Shown: positions 25,015 through 34,459, counted from the first letter of the stretch. The stretch is 64,000 nucleotides of DNA from Terriglobia bacterium (GCA_020073495.1 JAIQFD010000003.1:1-64000); one strand, 5' to 3'. The notes: generated by a model from the letters alone, not told the origin. Translations and numbers: made by a program.

Positions 25015-26253
25015 ATGCCCAAACACGCCATAATGCCGCGGTTCCTCGCACCCGCTGGAGCTCCGGTCCCCTGGTCGAGGGTGCTGGAGGCGGTGCTTCG
25101 TGACGGGGGTTCGGAAGACGGTCTCCAGGCATTCGCCGCCCGCTTCAACGTACGCTACGTCTGGGGAATGTCGTCCGGGCGCGCCGCGCTCTGCACCGTG
25201 CTCAAGGCGATGCACCGGCTGCGGCCTCAGCGGGACATCGTTGCCGTGCCCGCCTATACCTGCTTCTCGGTTCCAGCGGCCATTGTCCGGGCCGGGCTGA
25301 AGGTTCTTCCCGTAGAGATCGATCCCGAGACCCTGGATTTCGATTTCACGCGCCTGGAAGCTGTGCCTGGCGAGCACCTGCTGGCGATCCTTGATTCGAA
25401 CCTCTTCGGATACGTGAACGATTCGGAGAGGATCGCGCGAGTGGCGAAAACGGCCGGGGCATTCTTCATCGACGATGCCGCGCAGGCGCTGGGTGCGACG
25501 CGCGATAGCCAGTTCGCGGGGACACGCGGCGACGCCGGTCTCTACAGCCTAGGCCGCGGCAAGGCGCTGCCGGTGGCGCACGGCGGCATCCTGGTCAGCA
25601 ATTCCGGCGAGATCGCAGAAGCGCTGCGGCTCGAACTGGAGGCGGTGGACGGCGCGGGGCCGTTGTGCTCGGCTCGCATCGTCCTGGAGGTCCTGGTGAC
25701 TTCGGCTCTCCTCATGCCGCGGCTCTACTGGATCCCGAATGCAATCCCTTTTCTGAAGCTGGGCATCACGGAATTCGATCCGGGATTCGAGATCGCCGGG
25801 CTGTCGCAGACCTCGCGGGCGCTCGCCGGTTCCCTGCTGGAAGGGCTCGCCGATCTGAACGCCACCCGCGTGCGCAACGCGACCAGGATCGCAGAAGCCC
25901 TGGGTCGCAACAGCGCATTCTGCCCCATCGAGCCTGCGCCGGGTTCCCGACCGATCTATCTTCGTCTGCCGCTGCTGGCAGAAGACGGACGCAGGCGCGA
26001 TATGGCGTGGAAGAAGCTCCGCGACGCCCGGATCGGCGCTTCGGGCGCATACCCCACGGCCATTTGTGACATTCCAGGGCTGCAGCCTTCGCTGGCCGAG
26101 GGGTGGACCCATTGTGCGCGTGCGGAAAGCGTGGCTGCCCGGTTGCTTACCTTGCCGACGCACGCATTCGTGCAGGAAAGCGACATTAGCAGGATGGTCG
26201 AGATTCTCGACGAGTACGGAACCCAATGCTTGAAGAGCTGCGCCGGTTACTAA
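25015..26253 (+). CDS. DegT/DnrJ/EryC1-like PLP aminotransferase family protein
   Basis: 412 aa. PLP fold type I: YVWGMSSGRAALCTVLKAM near residue 50 (phosphate cup), DIVAVPAYTCFSVPAAI, FFIDDAAQALGA (the Asp that pairs with the pyridine N), and a candidate Schiff-base Lys in YSLGRGKALPVAHGG. Members usually transfer an amino group to a keto-sugar nucleotide, but this subgroup (GRGK instead of the common PGK) is more divergent and its substrate is unknown. 24 bp after the sugar-phosphate transferase; the 3' end overlaps the flippase gene by 28 bp. Confidence 0.8.
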   Translation: MPKHAIMPRFLAPAGAPVPWSRVLEAVLRDGGSEDGLQAFAARFNVRYVWGMSSGRAALCTVLKAMHRLRPQRDIVAVPAYTCFSVPAAIVRAGLKVLPVEIDPETLDFDFTRLEAVPGEHLLAILDSNLFGYVNDSERIARVAKTAGAFFIDDAAQALGATRDSQFAGTRGDAGLYSLGRGKALPVAHGGILVSNSGEIAEALRLELEAVDGAGPLCSARIVLEVLVTSALLMPRLYWIPNAIPFLKLGITEFDPGFEIAGLSQTSRALAGSLLEGLADLNATRVRNATRIAEALGRNSAFCPIEPAPGSRPIYLRLPLLAEDGRRRDMAWKKLRDARIGASGAYPTAICDIPGLQPSLAEGWTHCARAESVAARLLTLPTHAFVQESDISRMVEILDEYGTQCLKSCAGY

Positions 26254-27713
26254 GAAACTCGGGGATCTACGTCGTCGGGATCGTAATCTCGAAGGCGCTC
26301 GGATTCATCATGATCCCGATCTACACGCGGTATCTTGCGCCGCGTGATTACGGGACCCTGGAGATCCTCGATCTGATCCTCTACTCGACGGCGATCATCG
26401 CAGCAATGGGGATCAACGGCGCTATTTTCCGCTTCTATTCCATGTACGAGTCGGAGCGGGACAAAAAAGAAGTGGTCGCCACGGCCGCGCTCTACATGAC
26501 CGCGCTGGCAGTGGTGGTTTCGGGACTGATCATCCTGTTCGCCGTGCCGATCGCGCGGGCCACGCTGGGCGCGGATTCGTTCGCTCCGCTGGTACGCATC
26601 ATGGCCTGCGTGCTGCTGTTCTCCAACATGACCGAGGTGCCGCTTTCGTACTGGCGGGCCAAGGAGCGGCCGGGGACGTTCTTCATCGCAAGCGTCAGCC
26701 GGACGGTCGTCGGGGCGGCGGCACTTGCCATCGCGTTGGCGGGATTCAAGGCCGGAGTGAAAGGCGCATTGTATGCCAACCTGTTCACCAATGCGCTGGC
26801 GGGAATCGGGTTTTCCGCCGTGGCGATGTGGGACCTGCCGAAGCGCGTCGTTTGGGTAAAGCTGGGACAAATGCTGCGCTATGGATTGCCGCTGGTGCCG
26901 ACGAGCCTGGCGTCGTTCATTCTGGTCTACTCCGATCGGTTTTTCCTCCGGCATTTCGGCACGCTGGGCGAGGTGGGCGTCTACGCACTGGGATACAAAC
27001 TTGCGATGGTGCTCCCCCTGGTGATCAACGTCCCCTTTCAACTGGTGTGGCAGTGGCAGCAGTTCGAACTGGCGAAGCGAGAGGACGCGCAGCATATCTA
27101 TGCCCGCATGGGAAAGTACATCCTGCTGGTGTCGGTGTTCTTTGGTCTGGGGCTGTCGTTGCTCAGCAAGGAAGTGATCGAGGTCCTTACGCCGCAGAGC
27201 TACTGGTCGGCCTACCGCATCGTGCCGTTGATCGCGCTGTGCTACGTGTTCGACGCCATCCGGAACGTGGTGATCAGTGGCATGTATCTGCAGAAAGACA
27301 CGCGCCACCTGGCAGCGGTCACGGTGCCGGTCGCGCTGCTGGACCTGGCGCTCAATTACCTGCTGATCTCGCGCTTCCTGGCGATGGGCGCGGCGGTGGC
27401 TACGCTGGTGGCGTACGCCACCAACCTGTTCGCCTGCCTGATCGTGGCGCAGCGACTGTACAAGATCCCTTACGAGTATGCGCGCAGCGCCATTGCCCTG
27501 TTTTCGGCGGTAGCGATGTACCTGGCGGCAGACGCGCTCAAGCTCCCGCTGGTCCTCAGCTTGTTGCTGAAGGTGGCGCTGCTTGGCAGCTTCTTGTGGA
27601 TCTGCACGCGACTGCTCCACCCGGACGAACTCGCGATGGCGCGCGACATCGGCGGCTCGGTGGCCAGGAAGCTGGGCTGGCGGCAGCAGGCGGCAGCCGC
27701 AAGCGGCTCTTGA
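26226..27713 (+). CDS. Wzx-type polysaccharide flippase
   Basis: 495 aa with 12-14 hydrophobic segments spread along the whole length. The opening GIYVVGIVISKALGFIMIPI and IYTRYLAPRDYGTLEILDLI is the common start of Wzx/oligosaccharide flippases (MOP superfamily). PLVPTSLASFILVYSDRFFL in the middle is also typical. Moves the lipid-linked repeat unit across the inner membrane for polymerisation; the likely polymerase partner is at 60466-61923. Begins inside the end of the aminotransferase gene. Confidence 0.9.
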   Translation: MLEELRRLLRNSGIYVVGIVISKALGFIMIPIYTRYLAPRDYGTLEILDLILYSTAIIAAMGINGAIFRFYSMYESERDKKEVVATAALYMTALAVVVSGLIILFAVPIARATLGADSFAPLVRIMACVLLFSNMTEVPLSYWRAKERPGTFFIASVSRTVVGAAALAIALAGFKAGVKGALYANLFTNALAGIGFSAVAMWDLPKRVVWVKLGQMLRYGLPLVPTSLASFILVYSDRFFLRHFGTLGEVGVYALGYKLAMVLPLVINVPFQLVWQWQQFELAKREDAQHIYARMGKYILLVSVFFGLGLSLLSKEVIEVLTPQSYWSAYRIVPLIALCYVFDAIRNVVISGMYLQKDTRHLAAVTVPVALLDLALNYLLISRFLAMGAAVATLVAYATNLFACLIVAQRLYKIPYEYARSAIALFSAVAMYLAADALKLPLVLSLLLKVALLGSFLWICTRLLHPDELAMARDIGGSVARKLGWRQQAAAASGS

Positions 27714-27740
27714 CCTTTGCCCTGCAGAGCGGGACCCAGA

Positions 27741-28733
27741 ATGCGTCGGAAACTCAAATTCGCGCTGATCAACCTGCTGCACTACAGCGGGGCGCTGTCC
27801 CTGTGGTTCGCGTTGCGGGCAAGGCAGCGGAAGGACATCTGTATCCTGGGCTTGCACCGGGTGTTGAGTGACGCGCAGTGCGAGCGCACGTGCTCGCAGA
27901 GCGCCATCATCCTGCGCGAGGAGACGTACGCAGCCTTGACCGAGTATCTGCGGCGGCACTTCGACGTTGTCGCCCTGAGTTCGGCGTGGGACGGCTGCCG
28001 CCCCGGCTCTGGGCGGCCGGCGTGCGCGATCACTTTCGATGACGGTTGGTGCGACAACCGGAACGCGCTTGGGATGCTGCGACAGATGCGGCTTCCCGCG
28101 ACGTTGTTCGTGGCCGCGGGGCTGGTAGACCGCGGCGAGGTACTGTGGGTCGAGAAGCTGCGCAGTGCGTGGCGCGATCCGCTCGCGCGGCCCCGGATCG
28201 AGCAGGCCTTCGCGGGCCAGTTCAGCCGTGAGGGAGACGATCCCTTGGAACCGGTGATCGAATCCCTGAAGCGCAAACCCGCGGAGCGGCGGGATGCGAT
28301 CCTGAGTGAAGTCCTGCCAATGAAACCCGCTCTGCCGGATGTTGACCGCATGCTGACGTGGAACGAATTGAAGGAAATGGCGGGAGATGGGATCGAGCTG
28401 GGCTCGCACACCCTCAACCATCCGCTGTTGAGTTATGAAGAAGATGGGAAAGTGGAGGAGGAATTGTCCGGCAGCCGCGAGCTGATCCGAAGTCGCCTGG
28501 GCCGCGAAGTGTCGAGCTTCGCCTATCCCAATGGCGACCACAACACCAGGGTCCGTAACTGGGTGGAGAAAGCGGGCTATTCGTGCGCGGTGACGACGCG
28601 CCGTGGCTGGTATCGCTGTGGCTCCGATCCGTTCACCATGCCTCGGATCCTGCTGCACGAGGGCAATGTGACCGGCCCGGATGGCAAGTTCTCACCAGCG
28701 GCGCTGCGTTTCGCCATGACAGGATGGCGATGA
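27741..28733 (+). CDS. polysaccharide deacetylase (NodB/CE4 fold), copy 1
   Basis: 330 aa from the ATG at 27741. NodB-type motifs: TFDDGW (motif 1, first Asp the base, second the metal ligand), LGSHTLNHPLL (motif 2, two metal His) and SFAYPNGDHN (motif 3). ICILGLHRVLSD near residue 40 resembles the N-terminal strand of this family. No signal peptide is evident, so it may act in the cytoplasm or at the inner face. Predicted to remove N- or O-acetyl groups from a sugar in the repeat unit or its precursor. ATGA overlap with the following ATP-grasp gene. Confidence 0.85.
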   Translation: MRRKLKFALINLLHYSGALSLWFALRARQRKDICILGLHRVLSDAQCERTCSQSAIILREETYAALTEYLRRHFDVVALSSAWDGCRPGSGRPACAITFDDGWCDNRNALGMLRQMRLPATLFVAAGLVDRGEVLWVEKLRSAWRDPLARPRIEQAFAGQFSREGDDPLEPVIESLKRKPAERRDAILSEVLPMKPALPDVDRMLTWNELKEMAGDGIELGSHTLNHPLLSYEEDGKVEEELSGSRELIRSRLGREVSSFAYPNGDHNTRVRNWVEKAGYSCAVTTRRGWYRCGSDPFTMPRILLHEGNVTGPDGKFSPAALRFAMTGWR

Positions 28734-29923
28734 GGGACTCGATGGGACTCTTCATCACGGACGGCAACGAGCGCTGCGCGCTGGCAGTAGCGCGCGCCCT
28801 GGGACGCGCTCGCGTGCCCGTCACGGTGGGAGAGGCGGAAGGATCCTCCCTCGCGGGGAGTTCGCGGTACTGCTGCGAGAGAGTCCGGTACCCATCACCG
28901 AGATCCGCGGGGCCGGAATTCCAGGAATTCCTGCGAAAGCAGATGCGCTCCGGGCGCTACCGGGTGCTGTTACCGCTGACGGACATCACGATGCGGCTGG
29001 TGGCCGAGATCCGAGACGAACTGGCAGCAGCGGCCAGCGTGCCCATCCCGACACTGGAGCAGATCGCGATCACGCAGGACAAGGCAGCGGTCCTGCGGCT
29101 GGGGCAACAGGTCGGTCTTGAGGTGCCCCAGACGTGCATGACGACCGACCCCGCAACGCTGCGCGATTTTGCATCGCGCGTCGGCTTTCCGGTGGTGCTG
29201 AAGCCGCGCTTCTCACGGGTGTTGAGAAACGGCAGTTGGGTGATGGGACCGGTAGAGTATGCCGACAACGCGGAACAACTGATCGAACGCCACGCCGCCA
29301 TTCACGCCCAGATCCCCTGCCCGCTGGTGCAGGAAAGAATCGAAGGCGAAGCCCGCGGCGTGTTCCTCCTGATATGGAATGGCGAACTGAAGGCGGCGTT
29401 CTGCCATCGTCGGCTGCGGGAAAAACCACCGTGGGGAGGGGTCAGCGTCTATCGCGAGAGCTTGCCCCTGGACAGCGAAATGGTCGACCGCTCGCTCGCG
29501 CTCTTGCGGACCATCGGATGGCAAGGCGCCGCCATGGTCGAATTCAAGACGGACCGGCGGGATGGCCGGGCCAAGTTGATGGAGATCAACGGCAGGTTCT
29601 GGGGCTCGCTCCAGCTTGCGATCGATGCGGGCATGAATTTCCCGTTGATGCTCTATCGTCTGGCCAGCGGCGAAGACGTGCCGCCGAATTTCGAGTACCA
29701 GCCCGGCGTCCGCAGCCGCTGGTTGTTGGGCGACTTGGACCAGTTGCTGATACGGCTGCGGCATCCGGAGAGCTTGCCCCCTGGGCAGCGCTCGCGCGTG
29801 CGTGCGTGCTATGAGTTTTTGAACTGTTTCGACTCGGGAGTGCAGCACGAGGTGTTTCGCGGAGACGACCCCGCGCCCGGCTGGTTCGAGTACCGGGCAT
29901 ACCTGCGAAGCTTCTGGAATTGA
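28730..29923 (+). CDS. ATP-grasp carboxylate-amine ligase-like protein
   Basis: 397 aa; the ATG at 28730 overlaps the deacetylase stop (ATGA), while 28742 with GAGGGA upstream is an alternative start. N-terminal Rossmann-like part (LFITDGNERCALAVARALGR), then ATP-grasp elements: VVLKPRF (ATP-binding Lys), PCPLVQERIEGEARG, and KLMEINGRFWGSLQLAI (metal-binding Glu and Asn). ATP-grasp enzymes join a carboxylate to an amine through an acyl-phosphate. Inside an EPS operon it may attach an amino acid or link a uronic acid carboxyl to an amine, but the substrate is not evident. Confidence 0.82.
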   Translation: MRDSMGLFITDGNERCALAVARALGRARVPVTVGEAEGSSLAGSSRYCCERVRYPSPRSAGPEFQEFLRKQMRSGRYRVLLPLTDITMRLVAEIRDELAAAASVPIPTLEQIAITQDKAAVLRLGQQVGLEVPQTCMTTDPATLRDFASRVGFPVVLKPRFSRVLRNGSWVMGPVEYADNAEQLIERHAAIHAQIPCPLVQERIEGEARGVFLLIWNGELKAAFCHRRLREKPPWGGVSVYRESLPLDSEMVDRSLALLRTIGWQGAAMVEFKTDRRDGRAKLMEINGRFWGSLQLAIDAGMNFPLMLYRLASGEDVPPNFEYQPGVRSRWLLGDLDQLLIRLRHPESLPPGQRSRVRACYEFLNCFDSGVQHEVFRGDDPAPGWFEYRAYLRSFWN

Positions 29924-29954
29924 CGGCGCGCAGATCGCCGGCACAGGGAATACG

Positions 29955-31124
29955 ATGAAGCGATACACGATCCTGCATACGATCGAGACCGGCGGACCCG
30001 GCGGAGCCGAGAACGTGGTGCTGAACCTCGCGGCGCGGCTCGACAGTTCGCGCTTCCGTTCCCTGGTGTTGCTGGCGACCGATCGTTGGCTGGGCAAGAA
30101 GCTGGAAGAGAAAGGGATCCCGACGTACCGGGTACGGTCGCAGGGCTGGTACGACTTTGGGACACCGCGCGCGATCGCCAGCCTGGTCCGCCGCGAACGC
30201 GTGGACCTGATCCACTCCCATCTGCCCGGGCAAAACTTCTATAGCTGCATCGCCGGCCGCGTGACCGGCTGCAAGACAGCAGTGTGTTATCACGGCGGCG
30301 TGGAACTGGCGGACACCAACCGCTGGAAGGGCGCGCTGAAATTCTGGTGGGTGCGGCACAATGCGGATGCGTTCATCGTGGTCTGCGACTTCGTGGGCGA
30401 GATGCTCAAAAGCATGGGGGTCCAAAAGGAGAAGGTCATCCGGATCCACAATGGCGTCGATCTGGCCCGGTTCAATGGCCATGGCGGCGGAAGCTTACGC
30501 AGCGAACTGAACCTGCCTGGGGGAGCGCCCTTGGTGGGCATGGTCGCCAACCTCCGCGGAAGCAAAGGGTACGATCACTACGTCCGCGCTGCACGGCTCG
30601 TCGTGGACAAATTCCCCGACGCGCATTTCGTATCGGTGGGCGAGCTGAAGCCGCTCTACGCCGACCCGCTGCGCAAGATGATCAACGAACTCAGGCTGGA
30701 GAAGAACTTCACGTTCCTCGGTTTCCGTGAGGACGTCGCACAGGTGCTCCGAGATCTCGACATCTTCGTGCTGTCCTCCACCAGCGAGGGATTCCCGCTG
30801 GTGATCCTGGAAGCCATGGCTGCGGGTAAGCCAGTGGTAGCCACGCGCTGCGGCGGGCCCCAGGAGATCGTCGATAACGGGCGGACCGGTATCCTGGTGG
30901 AGGTCGCAGATCCCGAGGCTTTGGCAGCTGCGATCTCCGACCTGATCCGGCAGCCGGAGCTTGCGCGACGACTGGTGGCCAGCGCCCGCTCCGCGGTTGA
31001 GACCAGGTTCTCAATAGATGTCATGATCCGGCAGTACGAAAACTTTTACGAAAACTTGTGCGAAACGTCGACGGTGCCGAGCTCGTTGCAGGAGCGCCGG
31101 GCGGGTTCGGCGACAAACATCTGA
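29955..31124 (+). CDS. GT-B glycosyltransferase (GT4-like)
   Basis: 389 aa. N-terminal HTIETGGPGGAENVVLNLA is the acceptor-side Gly-rich loop of GT4 enzymes; DLIHSHLPGQNFYSCIAGR follows. C-terminal domain: VGMVANLRGSKGYDHYVRAA, FLGFREDVAQVLRDLDIFVL, and the E-x7-E type donor site STSEGFPLVILEAMAAGKPV. Cytoplasmic enzyme adding a sugar to the lipid-linked repeat unit; donor and linkage unknown. AGGGAA lies 6 nt before the ATG; stop and next start are separated by one base. Confidence 0.9.
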   Translation: MKRYTILHTIETGGPGGAENVVLNLAARLDSSRFRSLVLLATDRWLGKKLEEKGIPTYRVRSQGWYDFGTPRAIASLVRRERVDLIHSHLPGQNFYSCIAGRVTGCKTAVCYHGGVELADTNRWKGALKFWWVRHNADAFIVVCDFVGEMLKSMGVQKEKVIRIHNGVDLARFNGHGGGSLRSELNLPGGAPLVGMVANLRGSKGYDHYVRAARLVVDKFPDAHFVSVGELKPLYADPLRKMINELRLEKNFTFLGFREDVAQVLRDLDIFVLSSTSEGFPLVILEAMAAGKPVVATRCGGPQEIVDNGRTGILVEVADPEALAAAISDLIRQPELARRLVASARSAVETRFSIDVMIRQYENFYENLCETSTVPSSLQERRAGSATNI

Positions 31125-31125
31125 C

Positions 31126-32193
31126 ATGCAAACGACCGACCTTTTCTGTTGTCCTAAGTGCCACGGCGCTCTGAAACAGGATGCGCAAGCGCTGGTGTGC
31201 GCGAACTGCGGCTCGGCCGCGCGATTCCATCGCGGCGGGATCGTGGACTTCGCCACCCGGGACCTCTACTGGAGCTATCTCGACCGCCCCGAACTAGCCC
31301 GCATGGTCGATGTGGCGGAGACGAAGGGCATCGACGCGGCACTCGAGCAATTCCTTCGGCCACGTCCCGATGGCGAGTTCTACTTCGACCTGCTGCACGA
31401 GAACCGCGGCGATTTCCGCTTCCTGATCCCTGCCCCGTCAGACGGGATCTGTCTCGACCTCGGCTCCGGTTGGGGCGCAAACGCGCTCGGGCTGTGCCGC
31501 CAGTTCGGCCACGTGGTCGCGGCCGACGGTACGCGCGAGAACCTGGAATTCGTCCAGGTGCGGATGCGTGACGCTGGCCGGAAGAACATCACGCTGGCGC
31601 ACATCGATCCGCTCGAAGCGACTGGCCTTCCGTTCCGCGACGGCACCTTTGCAGCCGTGGTTCTGAGCGGCGTACTGGAATGGGTGGGTACAGGCGTGGA
31701 TACCGGCTCACCGCGGGACCACCAGCTCCGAGTGCTGCGAGAGCTGCGTCGTGTGATGGCGCCTGACGGATACCTTTATATCGGCATCGAAAACCGGTAT
31801 TTCGTCCTGTACTTCGTTGGCAAGCGGGAGCCACACGCCATGGTGCCATTCCTTTCGATCCTGCCCCGCCCGCTGGCCAACGTGGTTTCGTATCTGGCGC
31901 GGCGACGGCCCTTCCGCAATTACACGTACTCCCAGCGGGGGCTGACGACACTGCTGGCCGAGGCCGGCTTCAACGATCCCGAGTTTTTCCTGCCCCTGCC
32001 GTCCTATCAACATCCGGACGTGATCGCGCCGCTGGAGAACACGCTACCGCTGCGCTATTGGCTCGGCGAGCTGATGGGCCGCCGTAACAGGAAACGCGCG
32101 TTGTACGGAGCTGGACTGGGAATACTGGGAGCGCTCGGACTGCTCAAGTACCTTGCTTCGGACTTCTCTGTCGTCGCCAGGCGAACCGCATGA
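31126..32193 (+). CDS. SAM-dependent methyltransferase with Trm112-like zinc ribbon
   Basis: 355 aa. N-terminal zinc ribbon: Cys9-x2-Cys12 and Cys25-x2-Cys28 (CCPKC...CANCG). Class I SAM-binding motif LDLGSGWGANALGL near residue 107, with acidic VAADGTRENLEF and PFRDGTFAAVVLSGVLEWVG (motif IV region). The C-terminal half (FVGKREPHAMVPFLSILPRP, YTYSQRGLTTLLAEAGF) looks like sugar or lipid methyltransferases in EPS clusters. Overlaps the pseudokinase gene by ATGA, suggesting a coupled pair. Probably methylates a sugar in the repeat unit or caps the chain (inference). Confidence 0.82.
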   Translation: MQTTDLFCCPKCHGALKQDAQALVCANCGSAARFHRGGIVDFATRDLYWSYLDRPELARMVDVAETKGIDAALEQFLRPRPDGEFYFDLLHENRGDFRFLIPAPSDGICLDLGSGWGANALGLCRQFGHVVAADGTRENLEFVQVRMRDAGRKNITLAHIDPLEATGLPFRDGTFAAVVLSGVLEWVGTGVDTGSPRDHQLRVLRELRRVMAPDGYLYIGIENRYFVLYFVGKREPHAMVPFLSILPRPLANVVSYLARRRPFRNYTYSQRGLTTLLAEAGFNDPEFFLPLPSYQHPDVIAPLENTLPLRYWLGELMGRRNRKRALYGAGLGILGALGLLKYLASDFSVVARRTA

Positions 32194-33197
32194 TCCAACT
32201 ACTGAGAGAGCGTCTGTTCACCGAACTCCGCGGGCAGCTTGGCAGAACGCCCGATGCCCGGAAGCTCGGAGTCCTGAAGACCGACTGGGAAATTCCGGGG
32301 ACGGTATCCTTGTACGTCTTCGAGCCCCGGGCCGCCGCACCCGTGTTCCACGTGACCATCGTGCGCGAGCGCGCCGACAATCACCTGCTGGAGCACGAAT
32401 TCGCGACGTTGCAGCAGGTCGGGCAGCGGGTAGCGGGGACCGCCCTCGCGTCGGGGGTGCCGGCGCCCCTGGCTCTGTTCGATCTGAACGGGACGGCAGC
32501 GCTGACCACATCGGCTCTCCGGGGCAAGCCGATGCACGATTTCGTCGGCGAGAAGCTGCAGGTCGGTGATGTCGCAGCGGCTCGGCAGGCGGTCACAGCG
32601 GCGGTCAATTGGATCGTAGAACTGCAGAAGACGCTGCCCACCGGACGCGTCTTGTTACCCGCGCTTGCACCGGCCCAGATCCTGCACGACGCGGCCACCA
32701 CGCTGGGGAACCCCGAACGCGAGTGGAAGGACGTGGAGAGAAGCTTTCCGCCGGACTTGGAGGAAATCTCTATCACCGGTGTCGGGTCGCATGGCAATTT
32801 CAGCCTGCGTAACATGGTCTGGGACGGGCGCCGCGTCGGCGTGCTTGGCTGGCTGGGATTCAAGGCGACCGCCCCCGCGTTGTATGACCTGTTTACACTG
32901 GCGGGTTCCGTCGATGAGTGCGCCGGAGGCGTTGCACCGGTCCGAGAGATTGTGGATCGTGCGTTCGAGGATCTCTGCCTGCAGCACAAGCTGGAACGTG
33001 TTCAAGCATGGGAGACGCTAATGGCAGCGGCGCTGCAGCGCCTGCAAGAAGCCGCCGCCACACGAAACGAACTCGCAGGTCGCCAGATGATACGCGTCTT
33101 GAAGGCGCTGGTAGCTGACAGCGGATCATCGGCCTTCCCCGCGGATGCGACGAAGTGCACAGCCATACTGGCTCGTTCCGGGCAGGCCTCGTCCTAG
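32190..33197 (+). CDS. aminoglycoside-phosphotransferase-fold protein, probably a pseudokinase
   Basis: 335 aa. The C-lobe layout resembles APH/choline-kinase-like enzymes: GVGSHGNFSLRNMVWDGRRV at 197-216 followed by VGVLGWLGF. In active members the loop is HGDxxxxN and the next motif is V(I/L)DW. Here the catalytic Asp is Asn (HGN, residue 203) and the metal-binding Asp is Gly (LGW, residue 220). The N-lobe Lys cannot be assigned with confidence. A non-catalytic or altered kinase is therefore likely, perhaps a partner of the methyltransferase whose gene it overlaps. The family assignment itself is moderate. Confidence 0.55.
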   Translation: MIQLLRERLFTELRGQLGRTPDARKLGVLKTDWEIPGTVSLYVFEPRAAAPVFHVTIVRERADNHLLEHEFATLQQVGQRVAGTALASGVPAPLALFDLNGTAALTTSALRGKPMHDFVGEKLQVGDVAAARQAVTAAVNWIVELQKTLPTGRVLLPALAPAQILHDAATTLGNPEREWKDVERSFPPDLEEISITGVGSHGNFSLRNMVWDGRRVGVLGWLGFKATAPALYDLFTLAGSVDECAGGVAPVREIVDRAFEDLCLQHKLERVQAWETLMAAALQRLQEAAATRNELAGRQMIRVLKALVADSGSSAFPADATKCTAILARSGQASS

Positions 33198-33223
33198 CCG
33201 ATGCGTTCGAACTTCGTAGGGAG

Positions 33224-34459
33224 ATGAGATTGGTAGCTGCAAGCCAGATCGGAGAGACAAGGGAGGGCGCTGTTGCGCCTCCGGGCAGCGATGAGCGGGT
33301 CTCGGTCTGTCATATCGCCAGCGGGGACCGCTGGGCGGGTGCCGAGGTGCAGATCGCTACTGCGCTCCGGTTTTTGTCCCAAAGGCAGGACGTCTCCATC
33401 AGCGCAGTCCTGTTCCATGACGGCCGCCTGGCCCGCGAGTTGCGCGATTGCGGCGTGCCGGTGCAGGTCATCGACGAAGCAACGCACGGGTTCTTCTCGA
33501 TCGTCAGCGACGGATCTGTACTGGTCAGGAAAACGAACCCGGTCATCCTGCACTCGCACGGTTACAAGGCGAACACGGTGTCGTTCGCGATCGCGATGCG
33601 GTGCGGCATCCCGCACCTGGTGCGGTCGCAGCATGGGCTTGCCGAGCCGTTCACCGGCATCAAGCGATGGAAGAACCGGGTGTTGCAGGCGGTGGATGGA
33701 ATGATCGGCCGCTATCGGACCGATCGCGTCATCAGCGTAAGCGACGAAATGCGCGTGCACCTGGCGCGTACGGTTTCTGCGAAAAAGGTCGTGATCATCC
33801 GCAACGGCCTCGATTGCACCCGGGTGCAGTCGAGTTTGAGCCCGGGAGAGGCCAAACTCCGGCTCGGTTTGCCTGCGGATGCAGTAGTGATCGGCTCCGC
33901 TGGACGGCTGGAGCCGGTGAAGAGGCTGGAGCGCCTCGTGAGAGCCGCCACGCTGATCGTGCGCGACCTCCCTTCGGCCCACGTCGTCATCGCCGGCGAT
34001 GGCAACGAGGAGAACCGCCTGCGCGAGCTCGCCCAAGCTTCAGACGTGCGCGACCGGATCCACTTTCTCGGTCACCGAGACGACATTTTCGACGTTTTGC
34101 GGGCCATCGACGTGTTCGTCATCTGTTCTGATCACGAAGGACTGCCGATGGTGCTCCTGGAGGCCATGTGGTTGGGACTGCCCGTGGTTGCGAGCGCCGT
34201 CGGAGGCATGGCCGATGTGATCGAGAACGGCGTTTCCGGCGTGCTGCTGCCGGTCGCCGGTCCGGAAGAAATTTCCCGAATGTGTGTCCGCATCGCGCAC
34301 GATCCTGCTCTCCGGATGAGCATGACGGAAAAGGCACGACGGCGCGTACGGGAAGACTACTCGGCCGAGCAGAACGCCGCCGGCCTGGCAGAACTGTATC
34401 GTTCACTCAGCGAGCCGAGCTCCGCGGGCCGGGCAAAGAGTGCGAGGGGACAAAGCTGA
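33224..34459 (+). CDS. GT-B glycosyltransferase (GT4-like), second
   Basis: 411 aa. The ATG at 33224 sits right against GGGAG, so a nearby TTG at 33230 (better spaced) is possible. VCHIASGDRWAGAEVQIATA is the N-terminal acceptor loop; VILHSHGYKANTVSF and LVRSQHGLAEPF follow. C-terminal domain: IGSAGRLEPVKRLERLVRAA, FLGHRDDIFDVLRAIDVFVI and SDHEGLPMVLLEAMWLGLPV (donor-site E-x7-E). Adds a sugar to the growing lipid-linked oligosaccharide in the cytoplasm. TGATG overlap with the next gene. Confidence 0.9.
   Translation: MRLVAASQIGETREGAVAPPGSDERVSVCHIASGDRWAGAEVQIATALRFLSQRQDVSISAVLFHDGRLARELRDCGVPVQVIDEATHGFFSIVSDGSVLVRKTNPVILHSHGYKANTVSFAIAMRCGIPHLVRSQHGLAEPFTGIKRWKNRVLQAVDGMIGRYRTDRVISVSDEMRVHLARTVSAKKVVIIRNGLDCTRVQSSLSPGEAKLRLGLPADAVVIGSAGRLEPVKRLERLVRAATLIVRDLPSAHVVIAGDGNEENRLRELAQASDVRDRIHFLGHRDDIFDVLRAIDVFVICSDHEGLPMVLLEAMWLGLPVVASAVGGMADVIENGVSGVLLPVAGPEEISRMCVRIAHDPALRMSMTEKARRRVREDYSAEQNAAGLAELYRSLSEPSSAGRAKSARGQS

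Noticed and set aside
26250-28658. 802-codon open frame on the minus strand
   Set aside because: Antisense to the flippase and deacetylase genes; Arg/Gln/His-rich product without domains.
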